The notes under the pieces: generated by a model | Seen by the model: only the letters and a program-made list of their open reading frames with translations | Told to the model about the DNA's origin: nothing | Databases searched by the model: none | Part shown: positions 55,585 through 64,000 of the stretch, piece after piece | Numbering within the stretch: the stretch's first letter is position 1 | How the letters are laid out: the number at the start of each line of letters is the position of its first letter | Position numbers and translations under genes: made by a program | Assembly (NCBI GenBank): GCA_047635375.1 | Contig: JBLIKP010000003.1 | Location: forward strand, 1-64,000 | DNA length: 64,000 nucleotides | Source of the DNA: JBLIKP01 sp047635375 | Lineage (GTDB): Bacteria > Bacteroidota > Bacteroidia > Sphingobacteriales > Sphingobacteriaceae | Reading direction: 5' to 3'

Positions 55585-57495
55585 ATGCCTTTAAATTCAA
55601 TTCAAATCCTTAAAGAATATTTTGGTTACGACGAGTTCCGTTCTAATCAGAAAGAGATTATTGATTCCGTTTTAAATGGAGTCGATACACTTGCTTTGCT
55701 GCCTACGGGTGGGGGTAAGTCGGTGTGCTTTCAAGTGCCCGCTTTAGAAAAAGAAGGTATTTGCATTGTCGTTGCGCCCTTGATTGCTTTAATGAAGGAT
55801 CAAGTTGAAAATCTTAAGAAGCGAGGCATTAAAGCCGAAGCTATTTTTTCCGGAATGTCGTCTCGAGAAATTGATATAACCCTTGATAACTGTATTTACG
55901 GCAAGATTAAATTTTTATACGTCTCACCAGAACGGCTAAAAACAGACTTGTTTTTGGAGCGCTTTAAGCGAATGAATGTTAACTTAATCGCAGTAGATGA
56001 GGCGCATTGCATCTCCCAGTGGGGTTATGATTTTAGGCCATCTTACCTTGAAATTGCAAAATTACGGGATGTGTTTCCAAAAATCCCTTTTTTAGCCCTA
56101 ACGGCCACAGCTACATTGCCAGTTCGAAAGGATATTTGCGATAAACTTGATTTTAAAAAGAACCACAAGGTTTTTACTAGCAGTTTTTATAGGGAGAATT
56201 TAACATATGCTATAGTCAATGAGGAAGATAAGTATGGTAGGCTGTTTAGGGTAATTAAAAAAGTAGGTGGTTCAGGAATTGTCTATGTTAGAACAAGAAA
56301 AGATACTGAAAAGTTGGCTCGGGTTCTGTCAGCAATGCAAATAGACGCGCTGGCTTATCATGCTGGATTGTCGGCTGATGAAAGAAGCAGACGGCAAGAT
56401 TTATGGAAAAGTAATAAAGTGCCTTTAATGGTCGCCACAAATGCCTTTGGAATGGGTATAGACAAGCCTGATGTTCGGTATGTAGTTCATTTGGCCCTGC
56501 CTGACAATCCTGAAGCCTATTTTCAAGAGGCGGGTAGAGGCGGACGAGACGGTCTTGATTCTTATGCGGTTATTATTTATTCATCTGATGACGGGAAGGA
56601 TTTAATTAAGCGTTATGAAATAAGTCATCCTACAAATGAGTATTGTAAAAAAATCTATGGTTTTTTGGCCAGTAATTATCAACTGGCCCACGGGGCAGGC
56701 ATGGACGAAACTTTCGATTTTGATATTGTTCAGTTCTGTAAGAAAAATGAGTTGGAGATTTTAGATACTTTTCATTCAATTAAATTTTTGGAAAAGGAAG
56801 GGTTTCTTTTAATGAGTGAATCAGTAAATGAACCTTCACGTTTAAAGGTTATTTGTGATAAAAAAGTTTTGTACAAGTTCCAGATTGCCAATTCTGCAAT
56901 GGACAATTTAATTAAAGCCATTTTAAGGTCTTACGGTGGAGTTTTTGATTCCTTTTCCCCAATAAATGAGCAATTATTAGCAGGAAGATTGAATATGGCA
57001 ACCTCCCAAGTAATGGACGGATTAAATCGGCTAAATAATCAGAAGATAATTGAGTATTTTCCTAAAAAGGATAAGCCACAAATAACCTTTCTTACTGAAA
57101 GAATTAAAATTGAAAATTTAAGAGTAAGAGGACTAGGCACTATGCAGCGTGAGGAGGAAGATTTAAAAAGAATGAAAGCCATGCTTGCTTACGCAGAAAA
57201 TATGGTGGATTGTAGATCAAAGCAATTACTTACTTATTTTGGTGAGGATTTATCAAAAAACTGCGGAAAATGCGATGTTTGCCTAAAAAAATTAAAAAAA
57301 AAGCTAAATAATGTATCCTTAGAGGGATACAAAAAAATACTTAAAACAAATTTAAGTAAAGAGCAATCCTTGGATAACCTAATAGATATAATGGGTGATG
57401 AAGAAGATGGATTATATGCAATTCAATGCTTTCTGGATGAAGGATTTATTTTTCGGGATGCAGAAGGCAATTATTCTTTAAATAAAAATCCATAA
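55585..57495 (+). CDS. recQ: ATP-dependent DNA helicase RecQ
   Basis: 636 residues. Superfamily 2 3'-5' helicase with Walker A TGGGKS (41-46), DEAH box VDEAHCISQWGYDFRPSY, motif III TATATLPV, and motif VI QEAGRGGRDG. The RQC zinc module is in the second half (CRSKQLL ... NCGKCDVC). It lacks a clear HRDC domain, ending in a short helical segment. RecQ unwinds forks and recombination intermediates. It is 25 bp upstream of the glycosyltransferase gene, which has its own -7 box. Confidence 0.97.
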   Translation: MPLNSIQILKEYFGYDEFRSNQKEIIDSVLNGVDTLALLPTGGGKSVCFQVPALEKEGICIVVAPLIALMKDQVENLKKRGIKAEAIFSGMSSREIDITLDNCIYGKIKFLYVSPERLKTDLFLERFKRMNVNLIAVDEAHCISQWGYDFRPSYLEIAKLRDVFPKIPFLALTATATLPVRKDICDKLDFKKNHKVFTSSFYRENLTYAIVNEEDKYGRLFRVIKKVGGSGIVYVRTRKDTEKLARVLSAMQIDALAYHAGLSADERSRRQDLWKSNKVPLMVATNAFGMGIDKPDVRYVVHLALPDNPEAYFQEAGRGGRDGLDSYAVIIYSSDDGKDLIKRYEISHPTNEYCKKIYGFLASNYQLAHGAGMDETFDFDIVQFCKKNELEILDTFHSIKFLEKEGFLLMSESVNEPSRLKVICDKKVLYKFQIANSAMDNLIKAILRSYGGVFDSFSPINEQLLAGRLNMATSQVMDGLNRLNNQKIIEYFPKKDKPQITFLTERIKIENLRVRGLGTMQREEEDLKRMKAMLAYAENMVDCRSKQLLTYFGEDLSKNCGKCDVCLKKLKKKLNNVSLEGYKKILKTNLSKEQSLDNLIDIMGDEEDGLYAIQCFLDEGFIFRDAEGNYSLNKNP

Positions 57496-57504
57496 TGAAT
57501 TTGT

Positions 57505-57512
57505 TACTTTTG
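57505..57512 (+). promoter_or_regulatory. -7 box before the glycosyltransferase gene
   Basis: TACTTTTG fits TAnnTTTG and ends 8 bp before the ATG at 57521. No -33 box is seen, since that position is inside recQ. Confidence 0.4.
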
Positions 57513-57520
57513 AATTTCAA

Positions 57521-58603
57521 ATGAGTAAACTTCTTTTTGTTACCACCAGTCATCCTAACTACGACCAACGTTTAATACGCTTTTGCACATTTTTAAACGA
57601 TGAAGGCCATGAGGTTACTTGGTGGTCAAGACCAAAGCATGGTTCTCCAAATCCAACAATAAGGGATTTCTCCGTAGGAAAAGTAAATTGTTTCTTTCAA
57701 GGAGGTAAGATGTTTTACCTTGAATTTAACCTTAGGGTTTTTATTAAATTACTTTTTAGTAAAGGATTTGATAAAGTAACGGCAATAGACATGGACAGCC
57801 TTCCAGCTATATATTTGACTTCATTTTTCAAAAAATTTGAATTGATTTTTGATGCCCATGAATATTTCTCACAAGTGCCGGAGGTGGTTTCACGAAAGCC
57901 AATTCAAAAAATTTGGGAGAGTTTAGAGGATATCTTAATTCCAAAAGTCGATAAGGCAATTACGGTAGGTCCAATGTTAGCAGATATGTTTTCAAAAAAA
58001 TGGGGAGTTCATTTTGAAACAATTAGAAATATTCCATCGGTTTCAGCCCTCATCACAAAGGTTACGAAGGAAAAACAACCTTATTTAATTTATCAAGGAG
58101 CATTAAATAAAGGGAGGGGTCTAGAAATGCTCTTAGAGGCAATGGCCGAAATTGACTTCCATCTCAAAATTGTTGGTGAGGGTGACTTAAGTGATTTTTT
58201 GAGGGAGCTAGCCGAGGATTTAAAAATTTCAAATAAGGTTGAATTTATGGGGTTTAAAAAACCTAATGAGTTGAGGGAAATAACAATGCAAGCCTATGCC
58301 GGAATTAATGTGTCTGAAAATCTAGGCTTAAGTTATTTTTATTCACTTAACAATAAGTGTTTTGATTATATGCATGCTGGTATCCCAACAATAAGCAACG
58401 ATTTCCCTGAATATAGGAAGTTAAACGAACAATTTGAAATTGCTATTTTGGTTCCACCGGTGAAAGCAGAACTGGTTGAGGGAATAAATAAATTAATAAA
58501 CGATAAAGAAATTTATTTCAAACTTGTCGCCGAATGCATGAAAGCGAGAGAAATTATTAATTGGCAAAACGAATCAAAAAAATTACGAGTGATTTATCCC
58601 TAA
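57521..58603 (+). CDS. Glycosyltransferase (GT4-like)
   Basis: 360 residues, two Rossmann domains of a GT-B fold. The N-terminal half starts KLLFVTTSHPNYDQR; the C-terminal half has LIYQGALNKGRGLEMLLEAM (in one stretch), VGEGDLSDFL, and the donor-site region MHAGIPTISNDFPEYR. The GT4 EX7E pattern is loose. It transfers an unknown sugar, perhaps in surface polysaccharide synthesis; no polysaccharide cluster is near. It is followed by a terminator-like hairpin. Confidence 0.85.
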   Translation: MSKLLFVTTSHPNYDQRLIRFCTFLNDEGHEVTWWSRPKHGSPNPTIRDFSVGKVNCFFQGGKMFYLEFNLRVFIKLLFSKGFDKVTAIDMDSLPAIYLTSFFKKFELIFDAHEYFSQVPEVVSRKPIQKIWESLEDILIPKVDKAITVGPMLADMFSKKWGVHFETIRNIPSVSALITKVTKEKQPYLIYQGALNKGRGLEMLLEAMAEIDFHLKIVGEGDLSDFLRELAEDLKISNKVEFMGFKKPNELREITMQAYAGINVSENLGLSYFYSLNNKCFDYMHAGIPTISNDFPEYRKLNEQFEIAILVPPVKAELVEGINKLINDKEIYFKLVAECMKAREIINWQNESKKLRVIYP

Positions 58604-58651
58604 TATATATTCTGAAGATTTAAATAATATTCAGAATTTTATATATTTAAT

Positions 58652-58692
58652 TTCGCATTGACCGTCACAAATTCAATGCGAATTATTTTTTA
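58652..58692 (+). terminator. Terminator after the glycosyltransferase gene
   Basis: A 10-bp stem (58652-58661 with 58673-58682) and an 11-nt loop, followed by a T-rich tract ending near 58691. Confidence 0.65.
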
Positions 58693-58715
58693 CACCCAAT
58701 TTTAATTACTTGAAC

Positions 58716-58850
58716 ATGAAATATAACATCAAATTATCCGACTTAATAGTCTAGAGTTATATAACGAGTCTTGAAAAATTAGAGAAACAAACTGTAAAAG
58801 TTGCAGTGCAAACCAAAATGTGCCTAGAATCATCATGTAATGACATCTAA
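58716..58850 (+). pseudogene. Possible decayed RiPP precursor (pinensin-like leader)
   Basis: 45 codons including the stop, with an in-frame TAG at 58752-58754. Read through it gives MKYNIKLSDLIV, stop, SYITSLEKLEKQTVKVAV, then a Cys-containing end CLESSCND. From memory, leaders of Bacteroidota class I lanthipeptide (pinensin-type) precursors have the form LxLxDLxVxSFxTSL followed by a TVKGG-like junction, and this matches in order and spacing with a change of one base (GAG or AAG to TAG). The core has two Cys, two Ser and one Thr. There is no lanthipeptide synthetase in the window. The match is short, so this is a candidate only. Confidence 0.4.
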
Positions 58851-58901
58851 CAAGGCCGCGCACGATTACAGCCTTGATTCTTGCTGATTTAAACCCAATT
58901 T

Positions 58902-58934
58902 AATAAAATAAAAGCCAAAATTTGGGGCTTTTAT
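58902..58934 (-). terminator. Terminator of the DUF4197 gene
   Basis: A 9-bp stem (58908-58916 with 58926-58934) that on the minus strand runs into a T-rich tract. Its right arm overlaps the stop codon of the DUF4197 gene. Confidence 0.8.
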
Positions 58935-59668
58935 TATTTGGTTACTGAACCAAAAACATCCTTAAGTAATTCTGTGACTCTTGCCGCAGGGTCTTCTCTA
59001 ATTTTTTCCTCCTCATTTTCTACTACCACAAATAAGCCCTTGATAGCAAGATCGGTTACGTAACCATCCAAACTCGGGTTTATGTCAGTTATCCCAGGTA
59101 TTTTATTGTAAGTTGAAATTACGTCGGTCCAATATTTAGTTGCATTAACTTTGGAAAGTGAGTTGCTAATCTTTGGTTGAAAGGCTTCTTTTAATTGAGA
59201 ACTTGTGTTATCTCTAAGGTAATTAGTCGCAGCATCATTTGAGCCTTTTAAAATAGTAAAGCCATCTTGGATTGATATGTTTTTTACGGCATTAATAAAA
59301 ATTGGTGCTGCCTCTTTTCCTGCGTCTTCTGCAGCTCTGTTTATCGATAAAACAAAATCATCAACTAATTTATCAAAACCTAGTTGTCTTAACTTCTCCT
59401 CTGCTTTCAATGCTTCTGGAGGAAAAGGAATAAATAATCTAGGGTTTTTTAAATACCCATCCGTTGCAGAAACTTTATTAGCCGCATTCTGACTTCCAAT
59501 TTCTAGTGCCTGCTTCAAGCCCAACACAACCTTTTCGTTTGTTAATGGATTTGAGGTAGAGCCCAATGCTTTTTCTGCCTCTTTTTGAATTTGAGCAAGG
59601 TCCAAAGTTCCGCAAGAGGTAAGAAGAAATATTAGCGAAAGGATAATGGCTGATAATTTAGTTGACAT
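58934..59668 (-). CDS. DUF4197 lipoprotein
   Basis: 244 residues. Lipobox LLTSC (acylated Cys near residue 19). The body matches DUF4197: GLKQALEIGSQNAANKVS, GYLKNPRLFIPFPPEALK, IKGLFVVVENEEEKIREDP (each within one stretch). The family is helical, periplasmic or membrane-bound, and of unknown function. It is divergent from cinA with about 125 bp between and has its own terminator. Confidence 0.9.
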   Translation of the reverse strand: MSTKLSAIILSLIFLLTSCGTLDLAQIQKEAEKALGSTSNPLTNEKVVLGLKQALEIGSQNAANKVSATDGYLKNPRLFIPFPPEALKAEEKLRQLGFDKLVDDFVLSINRAAEDAGKEAAPIFINAVKNISIQDGFTILKGSNDAATNYLRDNTSSQLKEAFQPKISNSLSKVNATKYWTDVISTYNKIPGITDINPSLDGYVTDLAIKGLFVVVENEEEKIREDPAARVTELLKDVFGSVTK

Positions 59669-59794
59669 AGTATTGTTAAGTTATGAGATTGAAGTTTAAT
59701 TTTGGGAAGACATCTAAATAGATTCAATAAGATAGTATTGGTTTAATTTCCATCAGCCAAAACTTCAATAATTAATCCAATTTAAGAAAAACAC

Positions 59795-61042
59795 ATGGTG
59801 AAAGCGCATATCATATCAATAGGTGACGAGTTGTTAATTGGACAAGTTGTAAATACTAATGCTTCCTGGATGGGAGCAAAATTAAGTGAAATAGGAGTGA
59901 CCATAACCAAGGTGGTTTCCATTAGTGATTCAGAGGAGGCTATTTCCAATACAATATTGGAAGGGATGAAAGAGGCTGACATTCTCCTTTTAACAGGTGG
60001 ATTAGGGCCAACAAAGGATGATATCACCAAAAAAACTATAAACAAACTTTTTGATGATAAGCTAGAACTTCACCAGCCAACTTTGGACCATGTTGCTCAA
60101 ATATTTAAAAAATTTGATAGACCATTATTGGAAGTTAATCGGCTTCAAGCCATGGTCCCAAGTAAATGTGAAGTACTGCATAATGAATTGGGTACGGCCC
60201 CCGGCATGTTATTTCAAAGGGATGGGAAAGTTATCGTTTCGATGCCAGGTGTTCCATATGAAATGAAATTTTTAATGGAAAATGGAGTCATTCCATTTAT
60301 TATAAAATCGTTCCTGCTACCCGTAATTGTTCATAGAACCATCCTAACAGCAGGAGAAGGAGAATCGTTTTTGGCTGAAAAAATTGAGGATATTGAGGAT
60401 GGATTACCCTCAAATATCAAACTAGCCTATTTACCCAGGCCTGGTTCGGTTCGGTTAAGGTTTTCTGGAACCGGAGATAATAAAAAAGGCGTTGAAACTC
60501 AAATGGATGAACAAATCCAGAAAGTTTATGAGCGTATTCCAAATTCAATTTATGGAGAAAATGAGGATACATTAATGTCTTCAATTTTTAAAACTCTAGT
60601 AAAAAAGGGTCAAACTTTGGCTGTCGCCGAAAGTTGTACTGGCGGCTTTTTAAGCCATCTAATAACGATGGAGGCGGGAAGCTCCCAAGTTTTCCCGGGT
60701 GGAGTTGTAGCCTATTCCTATGACATAAAACGGGAAGTACTAGGAGTTAAGCAAGAAACTTTAAATAAAGTTGGAGCTGTTAGTGAGGATTGCGTTACTG
60801 AAATGCTAATAGGGGTGAGGGATAAGTTTAATTCAACCTATGCTTTGGCCTGCAGCGGTATAGCCGGTCCGGGAGGTGGGACTCCTGATAAGCCCGTTGG
60901 AACCGTTTGGGTTGGGCTAATTGGTCCTAATATTATAAAAGTAAAATGCTTTTCGTTTTCCAAAAACAGGTATCTAAATATTGAAAAAACAGCCTTAACA
61001 GCCCTGGAAATGTTAAGAAGAGAGCTATTAGAAAATAACTAA
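59795..61042 (+). CDS. cinA: CinA, competence/damage-inducible protein with NMN deamidase domain
   Basis: 415 residues. N-terminal MoCF-biosynthesis/COG1058 domain (about 1-170, SIGDELLIGQVVNTNASW; LTGGLGPTKDD) and C-terminal PncC nicotinamide-mononucleotide deamidase domain (about 255-415, AESCTGGFLSH; SGIAGPGGGTPDKPVGTVW). It recycles NMN to NaMN; the N-terminal domain may have ADP-ribose pyrophosphatase activity. No recA lies next to it, unlike in some genomes. Confidence 0.95.
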   Translation: MVKAHIISIGDELLIGQVVNTNASWMGAKLSEIGVTITKVVSISDSEEAISNTILEGMKEADILLLTGGLGPTKDDITKKTINKLFDDKLELHQPTLDHVAQIFKKFDRPLLEVNRLQAMVPSKCEVLHNELGTAPGMLFQRDGKVIVSMPGVPYEMKFLMENGVIPFIIKSFLLPVIVHRTILTAGEGESFLAEKIEDIEDGLPSNIKLAYLPRPGSVRLRFSGTGDNKKGVETQMDEQIQKVYERIPNSIYGENEDTLMSSIFKTLVKKGQTLAVAESCTGGFLSHLITMEAGSSQVFPGGVVAYSYDIKREVLGVKQETLNKVGAVSEDCVTEMLIGVRDKFNSTYALACSGIAGPGGGTPDKPVGTVWVGLIGPNIIKVKCFSFSKNRYLNIEKTALTALEMLRRELLENN

Positions 61043-61128
61043 CCTTGAGTTATATAATATAATTATTTGGAATAGTTATTGGTCTGATATTAGTTTAGGT
61101 ATTAGTAATAAGAAATTTCCAAAAATTA

Positions 61129-61371
61129 ATGGAATCAGAAAAAAGGATTAGGGAACGGATTAAAGTGATTGCTGAAGGAATTATTGAAATTGTTGTTCCT
61201 TCAGAAATCTATGAATTTGAAATAAAATTACTTGTGGAGATTTTAATGGAATTAGCAAAAAAAGAGGAAGGCGAGGTTTCCTTATTATTTGGTTTAATGG
61301 AAGCTTCCTTGCCAGATCGAGCATCTAAGCATACCTCTAAATATTCAATCCCAAAATTACCTGAAAATTGA
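61129..61371 (+). CDS. Small hypothetical protein
   Basis: 80 residues, acidic and mostly helical (RIRERIKVIAEGIIEIVVPS; FEIKLLVEILMELAKKEEG), with no signal peptide. I do not recognise a family. Its codon usage resembles its neighbours, and it stands in its own stretch between cinA and the broken kinase, so it is probably real. It may belong functionally to the kinase that follows. Confidence 0.5.
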   Translation: MESEKRIRERIKVIAEGIIEIVVPSEIYEFEIKLLVEILMELAKKEEGEVSLLFGLMEASLPDRASKHTSKYSIPKLPEN

Positions 61372-61500
61372 AAGCGAATAGCCATTTTACGGAAGGGAAT
61401 ATATTTATAACCACTGCACTTAAATTCATTTTTTTCGGTATAAATTCTGCTAAGTATTCAATCCATTTAAAAAGAGATAACGCCTTAAAATCCATTCAAA

Positions 61501-62432
61501 ATGGATAATCCAAAACAAGATTTTTTGAAGGAAATTTTTAACCATATTCTTCATATTAGCCAAGGGAATAATTCAATTTATACAGAGAGATTAGCCAATG
61601 AGAAAAATGAAATGCAAAGGTAAATCCTTTTCGGGTTAACTTATTTGCATGAGGATATTGAACATTCAAAAAATGAGACCGAGTCCTTATTTAATTCTCA
61701 AAGGACAAATGGTATACTTAAAGCAAAAAATGATGAGCTAGAGCAGTTTGTAAATATTGCTTCCCATGACCTTCAAGAACCAATCCGAACAACATCAATG
61801 ATGGTTCAGGTGCTTCAGAAAAATTATTACGATAAGTTTGATGAAGAGGATTTAGAAATGTTGAGAATGGCTAATGATGGATTATTGAAAATGAGAAGCC
61901 AAATTAGGAGCTTGGTGGAATATTCAGTTATAGGAAGAAAAAGGGTGCTGGATAAAGTGAAACTTGGCCAAATTGTTGAGCACTGCATCAACGAACTCAA
62001 GGTGAACGATATAAGTTCTTCTGCCGAAATACACCCATCATTAAAGGGTATACCATTGAAAGCTTCGGTATTTTCTTGCAACTTTTAAGTAAATCTCTTA
62101 AATTTATTCATTCAGGTACTATTCCTAAAACAATACTGTCCCACAAGGAAATCGAAAATTATTGGGAATTTACAATTGCTGATAATGGAATTGGGTTGGA
62201 TACTAAATGTGAAAATAAAGTTTTTGGGATGTTTGAAAAACTCCATGGTATCGGATCATTCCCCAGATTAGGTGTTGGCCTAGCACTTTAAAAAAAAATC
62301 GTAGAAAGTCATGGAGGGAAAATTTGGTATGAATTGAATGAATATGGGGGGACAACATTCCATTTCACCGTAAGTAAGAATTTAACCTATTATAAGCTTA
62401 CTGAATTTCTTTTAATACCTTTGTATTTATAA
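61501..62432 (+). pseudogene. Broken sensor histidine kinase
   Basis: A kinase with an N-terminal helical part (MDNPKQDFLKEIFNHILHIS) and a TAA at 61621-61623. In the same frame the HisKA box continues (FVNIASHDLQEPIRTTSMMV). A frameshift follows near 62075, in the N-box region, where the usual Asn is absent (LQLLSKSLKF). The ATPase part goes on in the new frame with DNGIGLDTKCENKVFGMFEK and GVGLAL, then a TAA at 62289-62291, then [20 protein letters not shown]. With three lesions and no N-box Asn it is not functional. The conserved order shows it came from an orphan hybrid-type kinase of Bacteroidota. Confidence 0.9.
62416..62423 (+). promoter_or_regulatory. -7 box before the DEAD-box helicase gene
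   Basis: TACCTTTG fits TAnnTTTG and ends 15 bp before the ATG at 62439. It lies within the 3' remnant of the kinase pseudogene. Confidence 0.5.
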
Positions 62433-62438
62433 TATAAA

Positions 62439-63692
62439 ATGAGATTTAGCGACTACCCCATAAACCCTGCACTTAAAGAAACCCTTGAAAAAAAAGGTTT
62501 TAAGCGACCTACGGATATTCAATATAAATCAATCTCCCATATACTGCAAGGGGAAGATGTTTTAGCCATTGCACAAACGGGAACCGGAAAAACAGCGGCG
62601 TTTGTGGTTCCTACCCTTCATACTCTTCACGAAAAAAAATTAAAGCAACGTAGACCTGATGGTGTTAAGTGCTTAGTAATGGTCCCTACGCGTGAATTAG
62701 CAAAGCAAATAGGGCAGGTTTTTGAAGAGTTAGGAAAGTTCACCAAGGTTGAAACTTTCGCCCTATATGGTGGTGTAGAACAAGATCCTCAAATTCAGAA
62801 ATTACAAGATGGCGTTGATATTTTAGTATCCACCCCAGGTAGAATGTTTGATTTAGTGGCTCAGGGTCATTTACGATTGCATCGTGTTGAAATTTTAATC
62901 TTAGATGAGGCCGATCATATGCTGGATTTAGGATTTATTAAGGATATAAGGGATATTATCACCCACATGCCTAAGAGACAACAAACCTTGTTTTTCTCTG
63001 CAACCATAGATAAAGAAATAAAAAAACTAGCGTATTCGATTGTTAATAAGCCTATTAGGATTCAGGTATCACCTGAAAATTTAGTGGCTAAAAACGTGGA
63101 ACATAGCTTGGCTCGGATAAAAATGGATGACAAGAGATTTTTCTTGGAAACCCTAATAAAAAAGAATGAAGAAGCTAAGATTTTAGTCTTCGTACGTACC
63201 CAAGTCCGCGCCGAAAGAGTTAAAAAAGCGATGACTCGCGTGGAGATCGAAAGTGAATGTATACACGGGGGAATGGAGCAAGATGAACGAATCTTGGTCT
63301 TAGATAAGTTTAAATCTGGTGAATTAAAGCTATTAATCGCTACTGACGTAAGTGCAAGGGGTATCGATATACCTGATGTGAACTTAGTAGTAAATTACGA
63401 TGTACCAGATAAAGCCGAAAATTATGTTCACCGTGTGGGTAGAACGGGACGCGGAAAAGCAAGGGGTAGAGCGGTAACTTTCTGTGATAAGTCTGAACTT
63501 GTACTTCTTGAAGAAATCAATGAATATATTGGTGGACAAATCCCTGAAGAAGAGATTACAGGACTGGAATATGACCAAATGGTAAACTTATCTGAGGAAA
63601 CCCATGGTGATTGGAAAACCCTTCTGAAAAAGAACGAAGTTGAAGAGAAAATGATCGATGCTAAACGGAAAAAACGTAGAAAAAAACGTTAA
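62439..63692 (+). CDS. DEAD-box RNA helicase, RhlE-type
   Basis: 417 residues. Q motif PTDIQYKSI, Walker A AQTGTGKT (45-52), Ia PTRELA, DEAD box ILDEADHMLDLGF, SAT motif FFSATIDKE, and motif VI HRVGRTGRGKARG. The short, very basic tail (KRKKRRKKR) probably binds RNA. Such helicases assist ribosome assembly or cold adaptation. It is the last complete gene in the window; its transcript starts inside the kinase remnant. Confidence 0.95.
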   Translation: MRFSDYPINPALKETLEKKGFKRPTDIQYKSISHILQGEDVLAIAQTGTGKTAAFVVPTLHTLHEKKLKQRRPDGVKCLVMVPTRELAKQIGQVFEELGKFTKVETFALYGGVEQDPQIQKLQDGVDILVSTPGRMFDLVAQGHLRLHRVEILILDEADHMLDLGFIKDIRDIITHMPKRQQTLFFSATIDKEIKKLAYSIVNKPIRIQVSPENLVAKNVEHSLARIKMDDKRFFLETLIKKNEEAKILVFVRTQVRAERVKKAMTRVEIESECIHGGMEQDERILVLDKFKSGELKLLIATDVSARGIDIPDVNLVVNYDVPDKAENYVHRVGRTGRGKARGRAVTFCDKSELVLLEEINEYIGGQIPEEEITGLEYDQMVNLSEETHGDWKTLLKKNEVEEKMIDAKRKKRRKKR

Positions 63693-63825
63693 ATCCCGCT
63701 TTTTTATTGATTTTGGTTAACTTTGCATCTGATTTTTACCTAAGTAAAATATCAATAGTTTGTAATGATTTCTTAGTAATAATCTGATTTATAATTGATT
63801 ATAAAAAGCATACAATATAAATATT

Positions 63826-64000
63826 ATGGCAAGACATGAATTAATCATGCCTAAAATGGGTGAAAGTGTAGCTGAAGCTACAATCATTAACTGGTTAAAA
63901 GAAGTGGGTGAAACCATCGAGATTGATGAGCCCGTATTGGAAATTGCTACTGATAAGGTAGATTCAGAAGTGCCTTCACCAGTTGAGGGTAAACTTGTTG
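63826..64000 (+). CDS. 2-oxo acid dehydrogenase E2 acyltransferase, 5' part only
   Basis: The first 58 codons of a gene that leaves the window. They encode a lipoyl domain: [20 protein letters not shown] and the lipoylation site [14 protein letters not shown], where the Lys carries lipoate. The partner complex (2-oxoglutarate, pyruvate or branched-chain dehydrogenase) cannot be told from this piece. A TAACTTTG -7 box at 63718-63725 lies about 100 bp upstream. Confidence 0.92.
   Translation, partial: MARHELIMPKMGESVAEATIINWLKEVGETIEIDEPVLEIATDKVDSEVPSPVEGKLV

Larger units (their letters stand above)
58604..58933. other. Gene-poor stretch holding two hairpins and a short broken ORF
   Basis: About 330 bp between the glycosyltransferase and DUF4197 genes. 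It contains an AT-rich inverted repeat (58609-58616 with 58630-58637), a better terminator (58652-58692), a short ORF with an amber codon (58716-58850), and a hairpin caaggc/gccttg (58851-58876) after it. The stretch ends in the terminator of the minus-strand DUF4197 gene. Confidence 0.6.

Noticed and set aside
58752..58754. Read-through or recoding of TAG in the RiPP-like frame
   Set aside because: No recoding element is seen; simple decay or a short unrelated frame explains it better.
1..64000. Insertion sequences, prophage or integron
   Set aside because: No transposase, integrase, phage genes or terminal repeats found on either strand.

Overview
The window is AT-rich DNA from a member of the Bacteroidota, probably a free-living (perhaps marine) Flavobacteriales-like bacterium. 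The phylum call rests on several things seen here. There are many exported proteins with type IX secretion (T9SS) C-terminal sorting domains, both type A and the CHU_C/gliding type B. There is a MurF-alanine racemase fusion, DUF4296, DUF5723-like and DUF4197 families, and TAnnTTTG -7 promoter boxes in place of sigma70-type boxes. Strong Shine-Dalgarno sequences are largely absent. The genus cannot be fixed from this window.

Layout. 1-5.9 kb: a truncated secreted patatin phospholipase and a 1512-residue GEVED/PKD surface protein, both on the minus strand. 6.2-8.2 kb: tRNA-Arg(UCG), an isoaspartyl peptidase, and a convergent DUF1028 protein. 8.4-12.4 kb: a decayed and an intact copy of an Asp-box beta-propeller T9SS protein. 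12.4-17.7 kb: housekeeping genes (lgt, a GNAT acetyltransferase, a YggS-type PLP protein, a DUF4296 lipoprotein with mutS2, ferritin). 17.8-25.4 kb: an intact 1340-residue adhesin with eleven Ig/cadherin-like repeats, next to a decayed paralogue. 25.5-31.6 kb: an ABC exporter, an AhpD-like protein, and a DUF5723-like barrel with a giant lipoprotein. 31.8-35.9 kb: an active/inactive M16 peptidase pair coupled to a type B T9SS protein. 36-42.9 kb: guaB, recX, the murF-alr fusion, DUF502, an EI24/CysZ-like protein, a DksA-type zinc finger, and yqgE.

43-47.6 kb: a class C serine hydrolase, then a BlaI repressor with a clear palindromic operator and an M56 sensor peptidase carrying a TonB domain, then a broken beta-barrel gene and a small lipoprotein. 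47.7-54.2 kb: a LysE exporter, then a tightly packed run of an NhaC antiporter, DUF983, a TauE sulfite exporter, an MBL-rhodanese protein and a CPA antiporter. This run looks like an ion/sulfur homeostasis unit. 54.2-55.2 kb: nuoAB without the rest of complex I. 55.2-58.9 kb: a gene-free stretch with two opposed terminators, recQ, a glycosyltransferase, and a short ORF with one amber codon whose leader resembles Bacteroidota RiPP precursors. 58.9-64 kb: a DUF4197 lipoprotein, cinA, a small unknown, a wrecked histidine kinase, a DEAD-box helicase, and the start of an E2 acyltransferase gene.

The main theme is turnover of secreted and surface genes. Two large T9SS cargo genes each sit beside a heavily mutated paralogue. 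A beta-barrel gene and a sensor kinase gene are also broken, and a RiPP-like peptide gene may be. The housekeeping genes between them are intact, which argues against general sequencing error. I saw no insertion sequence, CRISPR array, prophage or rRNA.
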